DNA of 64,000 nucleotides. It comes from Austwickia sp. (GTDB lineage: Bacteria > Actinomycetota > Actinomycetes > Actinomycetales > Dermatophilaceae). Of this stretch, positions 16,683 to 25,838 are shown piece by piece. Under the pieces are notes generated by a model, which was not told the DNA's origin, searched no databases, and saw only the letters and a list, made by a program, of their open reading frames with translations. The translations under genes were made by a program, and so were the position numbers. The stretch's first letter is position 1. Each line of letters opens with the position of its first letter. The DNA lies in contig JADJTI010000004.1 in the NCBI GenBank assembly GCA_016711265.1, positions 186,001-250,000 on the forward strand, read 5' to 3'.

Positions 16683-17753
16683 GTGCACCCACGTGCCACT
16701 CTCGCTCCTGCCCTGGCCCTCAGCCTTGCGGCCACCGCCCTGGCGGCCTGCGCAGGTACCGGTTCCACCGCCGTTCCCGCCACGGGCAGCGCGCCAACCG
16801 AATCCTCGACCTCCCGGGCGCAACCGGTCACGGTGTACTCCGGTCGCTCGGAGTCCCTGGTCAAGCCGCTCCTGGAGCGGCTGGAACAACAGTTGGGGAT
16901 CGCCATCCAGGTGCGCTACGGCGACTCCAGCGAGCTGGCCGCTCAGATTCTGGAGGAGGGCGAACGAACCAACGCCGACCTGTTCTTCAGCCAGGACGCC
17001 GGCGCCTTGGGAGCGGTGGCCGCAGCGGGACTGCTCCAACCGCTGGAGCCCGCAGTGGTCGGCAGGGTGACCCCGGGCTTCGCCGACCGTGAACGTCGAT
17101 GGATCGCGACATCGGCCCGGGCCCGGGTGGTGGCGTATCACCCGGCCAAGGCCCCCGAGGCCGCGGCGTTCACGACGATCGACGCCGTCCTGGACCCGAA
17201 GTATCGGGGCGCCGTCGGATTCGCCCCGACCAACGCCTCATTCCACAGCTTCGTCACCGCGCTGCGGGTCGCCAAGGGCGAGGAGGGCGCCAAGACCTGG
17301 CTCATGACGTTCAAGGCCAATGCGCCCAAGGCCTATGACAAGAACACCGCCGTGCTCGATGGCGTGGATCGCGGTGAGGTCGCCCTGGGCCTCATCAACC
17401 ACTACTACTGGCACGCCAAAGTAGCCGAGAAGGGCGCCGCCAACGTCACGGCGAAGATCCGCTTCCTCGGCAGCGACGATCCGGGCGCCCTGGTGAACGT
17501 CGCCGGCGTGGGAGTGCTCAAGGGGTCGGGCGAAGCCGACGATGCCCGCCGTCTCCTCCAAGCTCTGTTGTCGAAGGAGAGCCAGCAGTTCTTCGCAGAC
17601 ACGACGGCCGAATACCCAGTGGTGCCCGGCGTGACCGGCACGGTCCACGCCCTTCCCGCCCTGGACAGCCTCACCGTCGCCAACATCGACCTCAACAAGC
17701 TCGATTCGCTGAAGCAGACCCTCGCCCTGCTCACCGACGTGGGGCTGACCTGA
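16683..17753 (+). CDS. Ferric iron ABC transporter substrate-binding lipoprotein
   Basis: A 356-residue periplasmic-type binding protein of the FbpA/FutA class. The signal peptide ends in the lipobox LAAC, so the protein is membrane-anchored. The mature part starts with VTVYSGRSESLVKPLLERLE and has ADLFFSQDAGALGAVA in the first lobe. GLINHYYWH contains Tyr241-Tyr242 at the position of the iron-coordinating tyrosine pair in this family. An iron box lies just upstream. The stop overlaps the proposed start of the permease, which places it first in an operon of binding protein, permease and ATPase. Ferric iron is by far the most likely cargo. Confidence 0.93.
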   Translation: MHPRATLAPALALSLAATALAACAGTGSTAVPATGSAPTESSTSRAQPVTVYSGRSESLVKPLLERLEQQLGIAIQVRYGDSSELAAQILEEGERTNADLFFSQDAGALGAVAAAGLLQPLEPAVVGRVTPGFADRERRWIATSARARVVAYHPAKAPEAAAFTTIDAVLDPKYRGAVGFAPTNASFHSFVTALRVAKGEEGAKTWLMTFKANAPKAYDKNTAVLDGVDRGEVALGLINHYYWHAKVAEKGAANVTAKIRFLGSDDPGALVNVAGVGVLKGSGEADDARRLLQALLSKESQQFFADTTAEYPVVPGVTGTVHALPALDSLTVANIDLNKLDSLKQTLALLTDVGLT

Positions 17754-19324
17754 GCGGCCCGCGGGGCCGGTTCGGCGGCGGCGCGACCATCGCGGCGCCC
17801 CCGCTCCTGCTGGCCCCTGCCCTGATCGCCGCGGCCCTCGCGATCCTGCCCCTGGGCTATCTGCTCCTGCGTGCCGTCCAGGCCGGCGCTCCTGACGTGC
17901 TCGACATCGTGCTCCGGGAGCGGACCGCGGAGCTGCTCGGACGGTCGTTGCTGCTGACCGCCCTGGTCACGCTGGCGGCTACGGTTGCCGGGGTCGGCGC
18001 CGCCACCCTCGTGGCCCGCACCGACCTGCCCTGGCCAGGGGTGTGGGGCGTGTTGGCGGCGCTGCCGCTGGCGGTGCCGAGCTACGTCGCGGCGTTCACG
18101 TGGATCTCCGCAGTGCCCGCCCTCGATGGACTCGGCGGCGCCGTGCTGGTCCTGTCCACCTGCACCTATCCCTACGTCTACCTGCCGGTGCTCGCCGCAC
18201 TGCGCCGGACCGATCCGGCCGGGGAGGAAGTGGCCCGCAGCCTCGGGCGCGGGCCGTTACGGACCTGGTGGTCGGTGACGCTGCGCCAGGTCCGCCCGGC
18301 GATCGCGGCGGGGGCTCTGCTCGTCGCGCTCTACACGCTCAGCGACTTCGGCGGCGTGTCGGTGATGCGGTACGACGTGTTCACCCGTGTCATCTACACC
18401 TCCTACCGGGCCAGCTTCGACCGCACGCCGGCCGCCGTACTGGCGATTCTGCTGGTCCTGCTGACCGTGCTGATCGCCGTCGGCGAGGCCCGCACCCGCG
18501 AGCGGGCGGAGCAGGCGGGCGTCACCGCCGTGGTCAGCCGGACGCCGACCTCGTGGCCGCTGCAGCGGTGGCGGGCTCCGGCCGTGGCCGCCTTGGGCCT
18601 GCTGCTGATCACCGCGCTGGGCGTGCCGGTCGCCTCGCTCGGCTACTGGGCCGCCTCCGGCCTGTCCGCCGGAATTGCCCTGCCCCACCTGCTGGCCAGC
18701 GCCGGAGCCACCCTGTGGTTCTCGCTCCTGGGAGGCCTGGCCGGTGTGGCGCTCGCGATCCCCGTGGGCATCCTCGCCGCGCGCCACCGGGGACGGCTGG
18801 TGACCGTCATCGAGCAGGCCACCTGGGCCGGCCATGCCCTGCCCGGGATCGTCGTCGCGTTGTCCCTGGTCTTCGTCGGGATCCGGGTCGCGCAGCCGAT
18901 CTACCAGCGAACCCCGCTTCTGGTCATCGCCTACGTCGTCCTCGTGTTGCCGGCGGCCGTGGCGTCGGTCCGCGCAAACGTGGCGATGAGCTCGCCACAG
19001 ACCGAAGACGTGGCCCGCTCCCTGGGGTGCACCCCCACCGACGTGGCCCGCCGGGTGACCCTGCCACTGGCGGCTCCCGGGATCGCGGCGGGATTCGCCC
19101 TGGTCGTCCTCACCTGCATGAAAGAGCTGCCCGCGACCCTCCTGCTGCGCCCGACCGGAGTCGATACCCTGGCCACCAGCCTATGGACGCACACCGGCGC
19201 AGGTGCCTATGCGGCAGCGGCGCCGTACGCCGCCGCTCTGGTCCTCCTCGCAGTCCTACCCACGCTCTGGCTGCTGGCGACCGCTGGGCGGCTCACGGTC
19301 GGGCAGTCCAGGGCGAAGAGATGA
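17750..19324 (+). CDS. Ferric iron ABC transporter permease (fused two-domain)
   Basis: A permease with two BPD-transport modules, as in FbpB/SfuB. The conserved coupling motifs EEVARSLGRGPLRTWWSVTLRQVRPA and EDVARSLGCTPTDVARRVTLPLAAPG mark the EAA loops of each half. The frame is open from CTG 17750, whose last bases overlap the TGA of the binding-protein gene (CTGA). That start adds a first membrane helix (LLLAPALIAAALAILPLGYLLL) that the first conventional start, GTG 17897, would cut off. A CTG start is unusual, so the start is tentative; the length would be 524 residues and about 12 helices. The stop overlaps the ATPase start as ATGA. Confidence 0.85.
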   Translation: MSGPRGRFGGGATIAAPPLLLAPALIAAALAILPLGYLLLRAVQAGAPDVLDIVLRERTAELLGRSLLLTALVTLAATVAGVGAATLVARTDLPWPGVWGVLAALPLAVPSYVAAFTWISAVPALDGLGGAVLVLSTCTYPYVYLPVLAALRRTDPAGEEVARSLGRGPLRTWWSVTLRQVRPAIAAGALLVALYTLSDFGGVSVMRYDVFTRVIYTSYRASFDRTPAAVLAILLVLLTVLIAVGEARTRERAEQAGVTAVVSRTPTSWPLQRWRAPAVAALGLLLITALGVPVASLGYWAASGLSAGIALPHLLASAGATLWFSLLGGLAGVALAIPVGILAARHRGRLVTVIEQATWAGHALPGIVVALSLVFVGIRVAQPIYQRTPLLVIAYVVLVLPAAVASVRANVAMSSPQTEDVARSLGCTPTDVARRVTLPLAAPGIAAGFALVVLTCMKELPATLLLRPTGVDTLATSLWTHTGAGAYAAAAPYAAALVLLAVLPTLWLLATAGRLTVGQSRAKR

Positions 19325-20406
19325 CCACGATCGCCCTGCGCGGGGTCCGCGCCTCGTTCGGACCCGTGACGGCCCTGGACACGGTGAACCTCGACGTGGC
19401 CCCGGGTGACCTGCTGTGTGTGCTCGGGCCGTCCGGCTGTGGCAAGACCACCCTGTTGCGGGTGATCGCCGGTTTCCTCACCCCGGACGCCGGCACCGTC
19501 ACCATCGGCGGGCAGCCAGTGGTCGCGCCGGGGATCATGGTCCCCCCCGAACGTCGCGGGCTCGGGGTCGTCCCGCAAGACGGCGCTCTTTTCGGGCACC
19601 TCAGCGTCGCCGAGAACATCGGCTTCGGGCTTGCCCGACGGGCTCCGGACCGGGCCGCTCGGGTTGGCCATCTGCTGGACCTCGTCGGCCTGGCCGGGCT
19701 GGGAGAACGGCGCCCCCACGAACTGTCCGGCGGCCAGCAACAGCGGGTCGCCGTGGCTCGGGCGCTGGCACCCAAGCCACGGCTGGTGCTGCTCGACGAA
19801 CCCTTCTCAGCGCTGGACGCGGGGCTGCGCGCGAGCGTCCGCGCCGACGTACGCGAGGTGCTGAGAGCAGAATCCGCCACGGCCTTACTGGTCACCCACG
19901 ATCAGGATGAGGCGCTGTCCATGGCGGATGTCGTGGCGGTGATGCGCAGCGGGCGGATCGTGGAACTGGGCAGCCCCGAGGACATCTACCGGCGCCCACG
20001 CGAGCTGAGCACGGCCCGGTTCGTGGGCGAGCTCACCGAGCTCCCCGGGTTCGCGGACCCGGTGACCGACAGCGTTCGAACCGCCGTGGGCAGGCTGCCC
20101 GCCGTCCTGGCACCCTCGCTCCGGTCAGGCGAACCGGTGCAGGTGTGCCTCCGGCCCGAGCAGCTCGTCGTGAGCGCCGCCACCTGCGGCGTCGGCCTGA
20201 CCGGAGTGGTGACCCAGTCCTGGTATCACGGGCCGGTCACCGCGGTGGCGGTCGACGTCGCTGGGGACGGGCTCGTCGTCCCGGTTCGCGCACGATGCGA
20301 CCGGCGGTGGCCGGTGGGGTCCCGCGTCCGGGTGCACATTGCCGGGACGGCCCTGGCGTATCCGCTGGATGCTGCCGAGTCGACCGCACCCCACCGCGCC
20401 CGCTAG
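19321..20406 (+). CDS. Ferric iron ABC transporter ATP-binding protein
   Basis: A 361-residue ATPase that energises the importer. Walker A is GPSGCGKTT, the signature is LSGGQQQRVAVARAL, Walker B is RLVLLDEPFSALD and the switch His lies in LVTHDQDEAL. The last ~110 residues form a TOBE-type regulatory domain (VCLRPEQLVVS, VTQSWYHGPVTAV), as in FbpC. ATG 19321 overlaps the permease stop. The gene ends in TAG, which overlaps by three bases the stop of mfd on the other strand, so no terminator fits between them. Confidence 0.94.
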   Translation: MTTIALRGVRASFGPVTALDTVNLDVAPGDLLCVLGPSGCGKTTLLRVIAGFLTPDAGTVTIGGQPVVAPGIMVPPERRGLGVVPQDGALFGHLSVAENIGFGLARRAPDRAARVGHLLDLVGLAGLGERRPHELSGGQQQRVAVARALAPKPRLVLLDEPFSALDAGLRASVRADVREVLRAESATALLVTHDQDEALSMADVVAVMRSGRIVELGSPEDIYRRPRELSTARFVGELTELPGFADPVTDSVRTAVGRLPAVLAPSLRSGEPVQVCLRPEQLVVSAATCGVGLTGVVTQSWYHGPVTAVAVDVAGDGLVVPVRARCDRRWPVGSRVRVHIAGTALAYPLDAAESTAPHRAR

Positions 20407-23400
20407 TCCACCAGGATCTCGGTCAGGAATCGCCCGGCCCAGGCCAGCACCTCCCGATCACGCAGCGGACGCCCGCCCACCGCGGCGGTGACCGGCGCGG
20501 GAACCAGCACGGTCCGGATCGCGGGCTTGATCAGCGATCCGCGATACAGGCGTTGCAGCCGCAGTTGCCGGCTATCCGTGAGCTCCACCGGGGCGAAGCG
20601 CACGTGCTTGCCCTGCGCGGCGAGCTCGCCGACTCCCGCGGCTCGGGCGGTCATTCGCAGCCGGGCCACCTCGGCCAGCACCAGCACGGGCTCCGGCGGG
20701 GCGCCGTACCGGTCGGTGAGTTCCTCCATGACCTCGGCGAGCCGGTCCTCGTCGGCCGCCGCGGCGAGTTTCGTGTAGGCCTCCAGGCGTAGCCGCTCCC
20801 CCGGGATGTAGTCGTGCGGCAGATGCGCGTCGACGGGGAGCTCGATCTTCACCTCGGCCGGCGGGCCGCCACGGCCCTGGCCCTCCGAGCCTGGTCCCAC
20901 CGACTCCTTGAAGTCGGCGACCGCCTCGCCGACCATCCGCACGTACAGGTCGAAGCCGACACCCTCGATGTGGCCGGACTGCTCACCGCCCAACAGGTTG
21001 CCGGCGCCGCGGATCTCCAGGTCCTTCATGGCTACGGCCATCCCCGCACCGAGGTCGGTGTGACCCGCGATGGTGGCCAGCCGGTCGTGCGCCGTCTCGG
21101 TGAGCGGCCGGTCGACGGGGTAGAGGAAGTAGGCGTACGCGCGCTCCCGGCCGCGCCCCACCCGGCCCCGCAACTGGTGCAACTGCGCCAGGCCGAGCAC
21201 GTCGGCGCGGTCGACGATGAGGGTGTTGGCGTTGGAGATGTCCAGTCCGGTCTCGATGATCGTGGTGCAGACCAGCACGTCGGAGCGTTTCTCCCAGAAG
21301 TCGACCACCACCTGCTCCAATTGCGATTCCGCCATCTGGCCATGGGCGCTGGCGATCCGCGCCTCGGGGACGAGCTCGCGCAGCCGGGCGGCGACCCGTT
21401 CGATGCTGCTCACCTTGTTGTGCACGAAGAAGACCTGGCCGTCGCGGAGCAACTCGCGCCGAATCGCCGCGGTGATCTGCTGCTCGTCGTAGGCACCCAC
21501 GTAGGTCAACACCGGGTGGCGTTCCTCCGGCGGGGTTGCCAACGTGGACATCTCCCGGATGCCGGTGACCGCCATCTCCAGGGTGCGCGGGATCGGGGTG
21601 GCCGACATCGCCAGGACGTCGACGGCGGTGCGCATGGCCTTGAGCTGCTCCTTGTGCTCGACACCGAAGCGCTGCTCCTCATCGATCACCACCAGGCCCA
21701 GGTCCTTGAAGCGCACCCCGGCGCCCAGCAGGCGGTGGGTGCCGATGACCAGGTCGACCGAGCCGTCCGCGAGCCCCGCGACGACCTCCTTGGCCTCGGC
21801 GTCGCTGCAGAACCGGGACAGCGACCGCACCGTCACGGGGAACTGGGAGTACCGCTCGGTGAAGGTGTTCTGGTGCTGCTGCACGAGCAGCGTCGTCGGG
21901 CACAGGATGGCCACCTGCTTGCCGTCCTGCATCGCCTTGAACGCCGCCCGGACCGCGATCTCGGTTTTGCCGTAACCCACGTCGCCACAGATCAGCCGGT
22001 CCATCGGGACCGCCTTCTCCATGTCCGCCTTGACCTCGTCGATGGAGATCACCTGGTCGGGAGTCTCGACGAACGCGAACGCGTCTTCCAGTTCCCGCTG
22101 CCAGGGAGTGTCCGGGGGGAACGGGTGCCCCTGGGTGGCCTGCCGCGCGCTGTACAGCCGGATCAGCTCGCCCGCGATCTGCCGGACGTGCTTGCGCGCC
22201 CGCGCCTTGGTCTTGGCCCAGTCGGCGCCGCCGAGCTTGTGCAGCGTCGGGGCGTCTCCCCCGACGTACCGGGTGACCAGGTCGAGTTGGTCGGTGGGCA
22301 CGTACAGCCGATCCCCGGGTTGGCCGCGCTTGGAGGCCCCGTACTCCAGCAGCAGGTACTCGCGGGTGGCACCGTGCACGGTGCGTTGGGTCATCTCCAC
22401 GAAACGGCCGACGCCGTGGTGCTCGTGGACGACGTGATCCCCGGGGCGCAACGCCAGCGGATCCACCTGGTTGCGCCGCCGGGCCGGCATCTTGCGCATG
22501 TCCTTGGTGGAACCGCCCGAGGACCCACCGGTCAGGTCCGCCGAGGTGAGCACCACGAGGTCGGCGGCCGGCAACGTGAAGCCCCGCCCCCACGTCCCGG
22601 TCACGATGCTGACCAGGGCCTTGGCGGGCAGCTCGGCGAGCCCGTCCGGCAGCAGCCGGGAGCCCACGTCCTGGCCGGCGAGCACCTCGGCCAACCGCTT
22701 GCCCGGTCCCGGGCCGTCGCTGATGACCACGGTACGGCGGCGCTCCTGGACCGCCCATCGGTGCAGGTCGGCCGCCACGCGGCCGGCGTCCCCGCGATAG
22801 GGCTCGATCTCGGCGGCGTCGAGCCGGATCACCTCGCCCGCCCCGTCGTCCTCCTCCAGCGCCGCGGCCCGGCCGCCGTCATCCCCGAGGCCGTCCAACG
22901 CCCCACCCAGCCCAAAGGCCGCGATCGTCCACCAGCCCCGGCCGGTGGCGAGGGCGTGTTCGCGGGTCTGGGCCAGCGACGCGTACGACGACCGCCCCAG
23001 CACCGCGGCCAGATCGATCGGTACGTCGTTGCCCGCCGCCGCGTTGGCCCACCCCGCCCGGAGGAACTCCTCACTGGTGGCGACCAGGTCGTGGGCGCGG
23101 GTCCGGATCCGCTCCGGGTCGATCGCGATGACCCCGGCGTCCGGCGGCAGCTCCTCCAGCACGCTGTGCATCTGATCGACCAGGGCGGGCGCGAAGGCCT
23201 CCATCCCCTCGACGGTGATGCCCTCGGCCAGCTTGCCGAGCAGGTCGGCAGCCGCCGGCAGGTGCTCGGCCAGCTCCCGCGCCCGGGTCTGCACCTGCGG
23301 GGTGAGCAGCAGTTCCCGGCACGGCGGGGCCCACAGGCCGTGCGGGGCGATGGCGATGGTCCGCTGGTCGGCAACGGTGAACCAGCGGACCTCTTCGACG

Positions 23401-24038
23401 TCGTCGCCCCAGAACTCCACCCGCACGGGGTGTTCCTCGGTGGCCGGGAAGACGTCGAGAATGCCGCCGCGAACCGCGAATTCGCCGCGTCGCTCGACCA
23501 GGTCCGTGCGGGTGAAACCGATCTGGACCAGGCTGGTCACCACGTCGTCCAGGGCGCGGGTGTCACCCGGGCGCAACCGAACCGGTTCGAGCTCGCCGAG
23601 CCCGGCGACCACCGGCTGGAGGACCGCGCGGACCGGAGCGACGACGACCCGCAGCCGACCGAACCGCGGGTCGTCGGGGTCGGGGTGGGTGAGTCGTCGC
23701 AGCACCGCCAGGCGCCGGCCGACGGTGTCGCTGCGCGGACTGAGCCGCTCATGAGGCAGCGTCTCCCAGCTGGGGAAGATCGCGACAGTGTGCGCTGGCA
23801 GGAGCCCGCCGAGCGCAGCCGCCAGGTCGTCCGCCTCTCTCCCGGTGGCGGTCAGCACGAGCTGGATGCTCGACCGGGAGCGTTCGATCAGGGCGACCAG
23901 CAGCGGCCGCAAGCCCGCGGGCGCGACGATGCCCACCTCCGGTTCGCGGTGCACCTGCGCGGCCAGCTCGAGGAGTCGGCGTACCCGGGGGTCGGCGGTG
24001 GCGGCGTCGAGCAGCGGGGCCAAGGGGGCCGGAGACAT
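20403..24038 (-). CDS. mfd: Transcription-repair coupling factor
   Basis: A 1211-residue Mfd that removes stalled RNA polymerase at DNA damage and recruits UvrA. The N-terminal UvrB-like module, the RNAP-interacting domain (LRPGDHVVHEHHGVGRF) and the RecG-like translocase follow in order. The translocase has Walker A GDVGYGKTEIAVRAAFK, DEEQRFG and ATPIPRTLEM, and the second helicase lobe has IIETGLDISNANTLIVDRAD and QLRGRVGR. The translocation motif and the C-terminal UvrA-binding-masking domain complete it. ATG 24038 has AAGGTG upstream; GTG 24050 is the alternative. It is tail-to-tail with the iron-importer ATPase gene. Confidence 0.98.
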   Translation of the reverse strand: MSPAPLAPLLDAATADPRVRRLLELAAQVHREPEVGIVAPAGLRPLLVALIERSRSSIQLVLTATGREADDLAAALGGLLPAHTVAIFPSWETLPHERLSPRSDTVGRRLAVLRRLTHPDPDDPRFGRLRVVVAPVRAVLQPVVAGLGELEPVRLRPGDTRALDDVVTSLVQIGFTRTDLVERRGEFAVRGGILDVFPATEEHPVRVEFWGDDVEEVRWFTVADQRTIAIAPHGLWAPPCRELLLTPQVQTRARELAEHLPAAADLLGKLAEGITVEGMEAFAPALVDQMHSVLEELPPDAGVIAIDPERIRTRAHDLVATSEEFLRAGWANAAAGNDVPIDLAAVLGRSSYASLAQTREHALATGRGWWTIAAFGLGGALDGLGDDGGRAAALEEDDGAGEVIRLDAAEIEPYRGDAGRVAADLHRWAVQERRRTVVISDGPGPGKRLAEVLAGQDVGSRLLPDGLAELPAKALVSIVTGTWGRGFTLPAADLVVLTSADLTGGSSGGSTKDMRKMPARRRNQVDPLALRPGDHVVHEHHGVGRFVEMTQRTVHGATREYLLLEYGASKRGQPGDRLYVPTDQLDLVTRYVGGDAPTLHKLGGADWAKTKARARKHVRQIAGELIRLYSARQATQGHPFPPDTPWQRELEDAFAFVETPDQVISIDEVKADMEKAVPMDRLICGDVGYGKTEIAVRAAFKAMQDGKQVAILCPTTLLVQQHQNTFTERYSQFPVTVRSLSRFCSDAEAKEVVAGLADGSVDLVIGTHRLLGAGVRFKDLGLVVIDEEQRFGVEHKEQLKAMRTAVDVLAMSATPIPRTLEMAVTGIREMSTLATPPEERHPVLTYVGAYDEQQITAAIRRELLRDGQVFFVHNKVSSIERVAARLRELVPEARIASAHGQMAESQLEQVVVDFWEKRSDVLVCTTIIETGLDISNANTLIVDRADVLGLAQLHQLRGRVGRGRERAYAYFLYPVDRPLTETAHDRLATIAGHTDLGAGMAVAMKDLEIRGAGNLLGGEQSGHIEGVGFDLYVRMVGEAVADFKESVGPGSEGQGRGGPPAEVKIELPVDAHLPHDYIPGERLRLEAYTKLAAAADEDRLAEVMEELTDRYGAPPEPVLVLAEVARLRMTARAAGVGELAAQGKHVRFAPVELTDSRQLRLQRLYRGSLIKPAIRTVLVPAPVTAAVGGRPLRDREVLAWAGRFLTEILVD

Positions 24039-24206
24039 CGGTGGGCGCACCTTCGGTCGGGGAGCATCGGGGAGCCATCGGAACCTGCGACAGGAGTCAG
24101 ACGCGGTCGCCAGTCAGCGTACGTCCATGGGGACCGGCCACGACGGTCCGGGATCGAGGGGGCCTGCGGGTGGCGTCCCGGAGCGGGCGAAAGCTCAACT
24201 GCTACC

Positions 24207-24249
24207 GTGAGTTTCGCGAGTCTCGCGAGTTTTCGTGAGCTTTCGCGAC
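24207..24249. repeat. Tandem TTTCGCGAG-like repeats upstream of the phosphodiesterase gene
   Basis: Four imperfect 9-10-bp units (GTTTCGCGAG, TCTCGCGAG, TTTTCGTGAG, CTTTCGCGA) in a row. Each is partly palindromic (CTCGCGAG). They end 28 bp before the GTG start of the downstream gene and could be regulator sites or a stress-responsive promoter element. Confidence 0.55.
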
Positions 24250-24277
24250 AGCAGGCAACGGCGACCAAGGAGCCGAC

Positions 24278-25774
24278 GTGGGACAGCACCCGACCGGTCG
24301 GGTCGAGCCGACGGGTGCGGGGACGACCCGGCGGACGGTGCTCCTGGGGTGCGCCGGGATGGCCGCCCTGGGGATCGCGGGCTGCGGTGACGGCGGCGAG
24401 GAGGCGGTCGCCGTACCGACCACGGCCGCCGGCTGGGCGGCCACGCGGAAGGCGCCGTACTTCATCGGGCATCGGGGTGCCGGCACGGTGGTGCCCGAAC
24501 ACACCTTGGAGAGCTACCTGCAGGCGCTGGACTGGGGTGCCCCCTGCATCGAGGTGTCGACGGCACTCACCAAGGACGACGTCCTGATCTGCATGCACGA
24601 CCTGACCTATGACCGCACCACCAATCTTCGGGGCCGCGTCCGGGACCAGCCGTCGTCGGTGCTGGAGACCGGGCGGGTCGACATCCCCCGGCTGGGACCC
24701 CGCTGGTCCGGTGATCGGCGACCCCGGATCCCCACTCTGGAGCAGGTGCTGCGGGAGGTGGGCGATCGCGCGGTGATCTGCCTGGAGGCCAAGAACGAGG
24801 CCGGCTTCGAGGCCATGATCGACCTGGTCCGCCGGATGAACCGGACCGACCAGGTGATCCTCAAGCTGTACTGCCGCAGTTCCCGGATCGCCGCCGCACA
24901 GGAGGCCGGCTTCCCCGTGTTCGTGTACGCCGACACCGCGCAGGACCTGCGGCTGCCGGGAGTGCGGGGGCTGCGCAAGGACAAGGACGTCCTCGTCCTG
25001 CCCGGCCGGATCGGCGGACGGCAGATCCCCGAGGACGTGCTGTACCCGGCACGCCAGCTGGGCGTGGAGCTCTGGGCCTACCCGGTCACCCGGCGCAGCG
25101 AGGTGACGGTGCTGTTCGGGCGCGGGTTCCGCGGTTTCGTCACGCCCAATGTCGGGTACGTCGCCCAGAGCGTGCCGCCGCTGCGCCAGGACCGGTGGGC
25201 CATGGGGGCCCTGGAGCCGGGGGAATTGACGCCCAATCCCTACAACGACGCCTACCAGCTGCGATGGGACGGCGACGCGCTCAAGCTGGACTACCCGAAC
25301 CGGCCGTCGTACGTCACCCTGGGCCAGTTCAGCCCGATCGAGCGGGCCAAGGAGGGGTACCGCCTGGAGCTCGAGGTGAGCTTCGACCGGCTCCCCAGCA
25401 ATCCGACGAGCCACATCACGCTGGCGTTCGGGCACGACGACGACACGGCGTACATCCACCGGGAGGGCCGAACCACCGGCTACCACGCGGTGTTGCGGGC
25501 CGATGGCGAGATGGACCTGTTCGCCCATCGCCTCGGGGGCCGCGAGGGTCAACGGCTGGCCCCGTCGCTGTCCACGCCGCCGTTGTCGGCGGGTGAATGG
25601 GTGACGGTGAGTCTGACCGTGACCCCGGAGGAGGTGCGCTGGACACGGGTGGGGTATCCGCCGGTGACGGCCGCGGATCGGCGGTTCCGGGGAGGGTATG
25701 TGCACGTGGGGCGGTCCGGCGCGGACGGCCCGCTCAGCCTGCGCCGGCTCGTGGTCGCCCCCAACGTGCTGTAG
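24278..25774 (+). CDS. Secreted glycerophosphodiester phosphodiesterase family lipoprotein
   Basis: A 498-residue predicted exported lipoprotein. GTG 24278 follows AAGGAG. The N-terminus has RR and a hydrophobic stretch ending in IAGC, so export through Tat with lipid attachment is plausible. Residues ~60-310 form the GDPD barrel: FIGHRGAGTVVPEHTLESY carries the catalytic HRG and Glu, IEVSTALTKDDVLICMHD the substrate and metal residues, and VICLEAKNE the conserved Glu-Lys pair. Residues ~335-498 look like a separate concanavalin-like beta-sandwich (VTLGQFSPIE, HITLAFGHDDDTAYIHR). It would cleave glycerophosphodiesters or teichoic-acid-like polymers outside the cell; the sandwich may bind glycans. 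Confidence 0.88.
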   Translation: MGQHPTGRVEPTGAGTTRRTVLLGCAGMAALGIAGCGDGGEEAVAVPTTAAGWAATRKAPYFIGHRGAGTVVPEHTLESYLQALDWGAPCIEVSTALTKDDVLICMHDLTYDRTTNLRGRVRDQPSSVLETGRVDIPRLGPRWSGDRRPRIPTLEQVLREVGDRAVICLEAKNEAGFEAMIDLVRRMNRTDQVILKLYCRSSRIAAAQEAGFPVFVYADTAQDLRLPGVRGLRKDKDVLVLPGRIGGRQIPEDVLYPARQLGVELWAYPVTRRSEVTVLFGRGFRGFVTPNVGYVAQSVPPLRQDRWAMGALEPGELTPNPYNDAYQLRWDGDALKLDYPNRPSYVTLGQFSPIERAKEGYRLELEVSFDRLPSNPTSHITLAFGHDDDTAYIHREGRTTGYHAVLRADGEMDLFAHRLGGREGQRLAPSLSTPPLSAGEWVTVSLTVTPEEVRWTRVGYPPVTAADRRFRGGYVHVGRSGADGPLSLRRLVVAPNVL

Positions 25775-25838
25775 CCCGGCGGCGCTTCGCGGCCCCCCGG
25801 CGCCCGTGCCTGGGCAGAGCAGCCGGCACTCGTCCGTG

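Noticed and set aside
20814..24587. Open frame of 1257 codons on the plus strand, opposite mfd
   Set aside because: It is a GC-driven shadow of mfd: low-complexity Arg/His/Gly-rich translation with no domain, while the minus strand encodes a complete Mfd.
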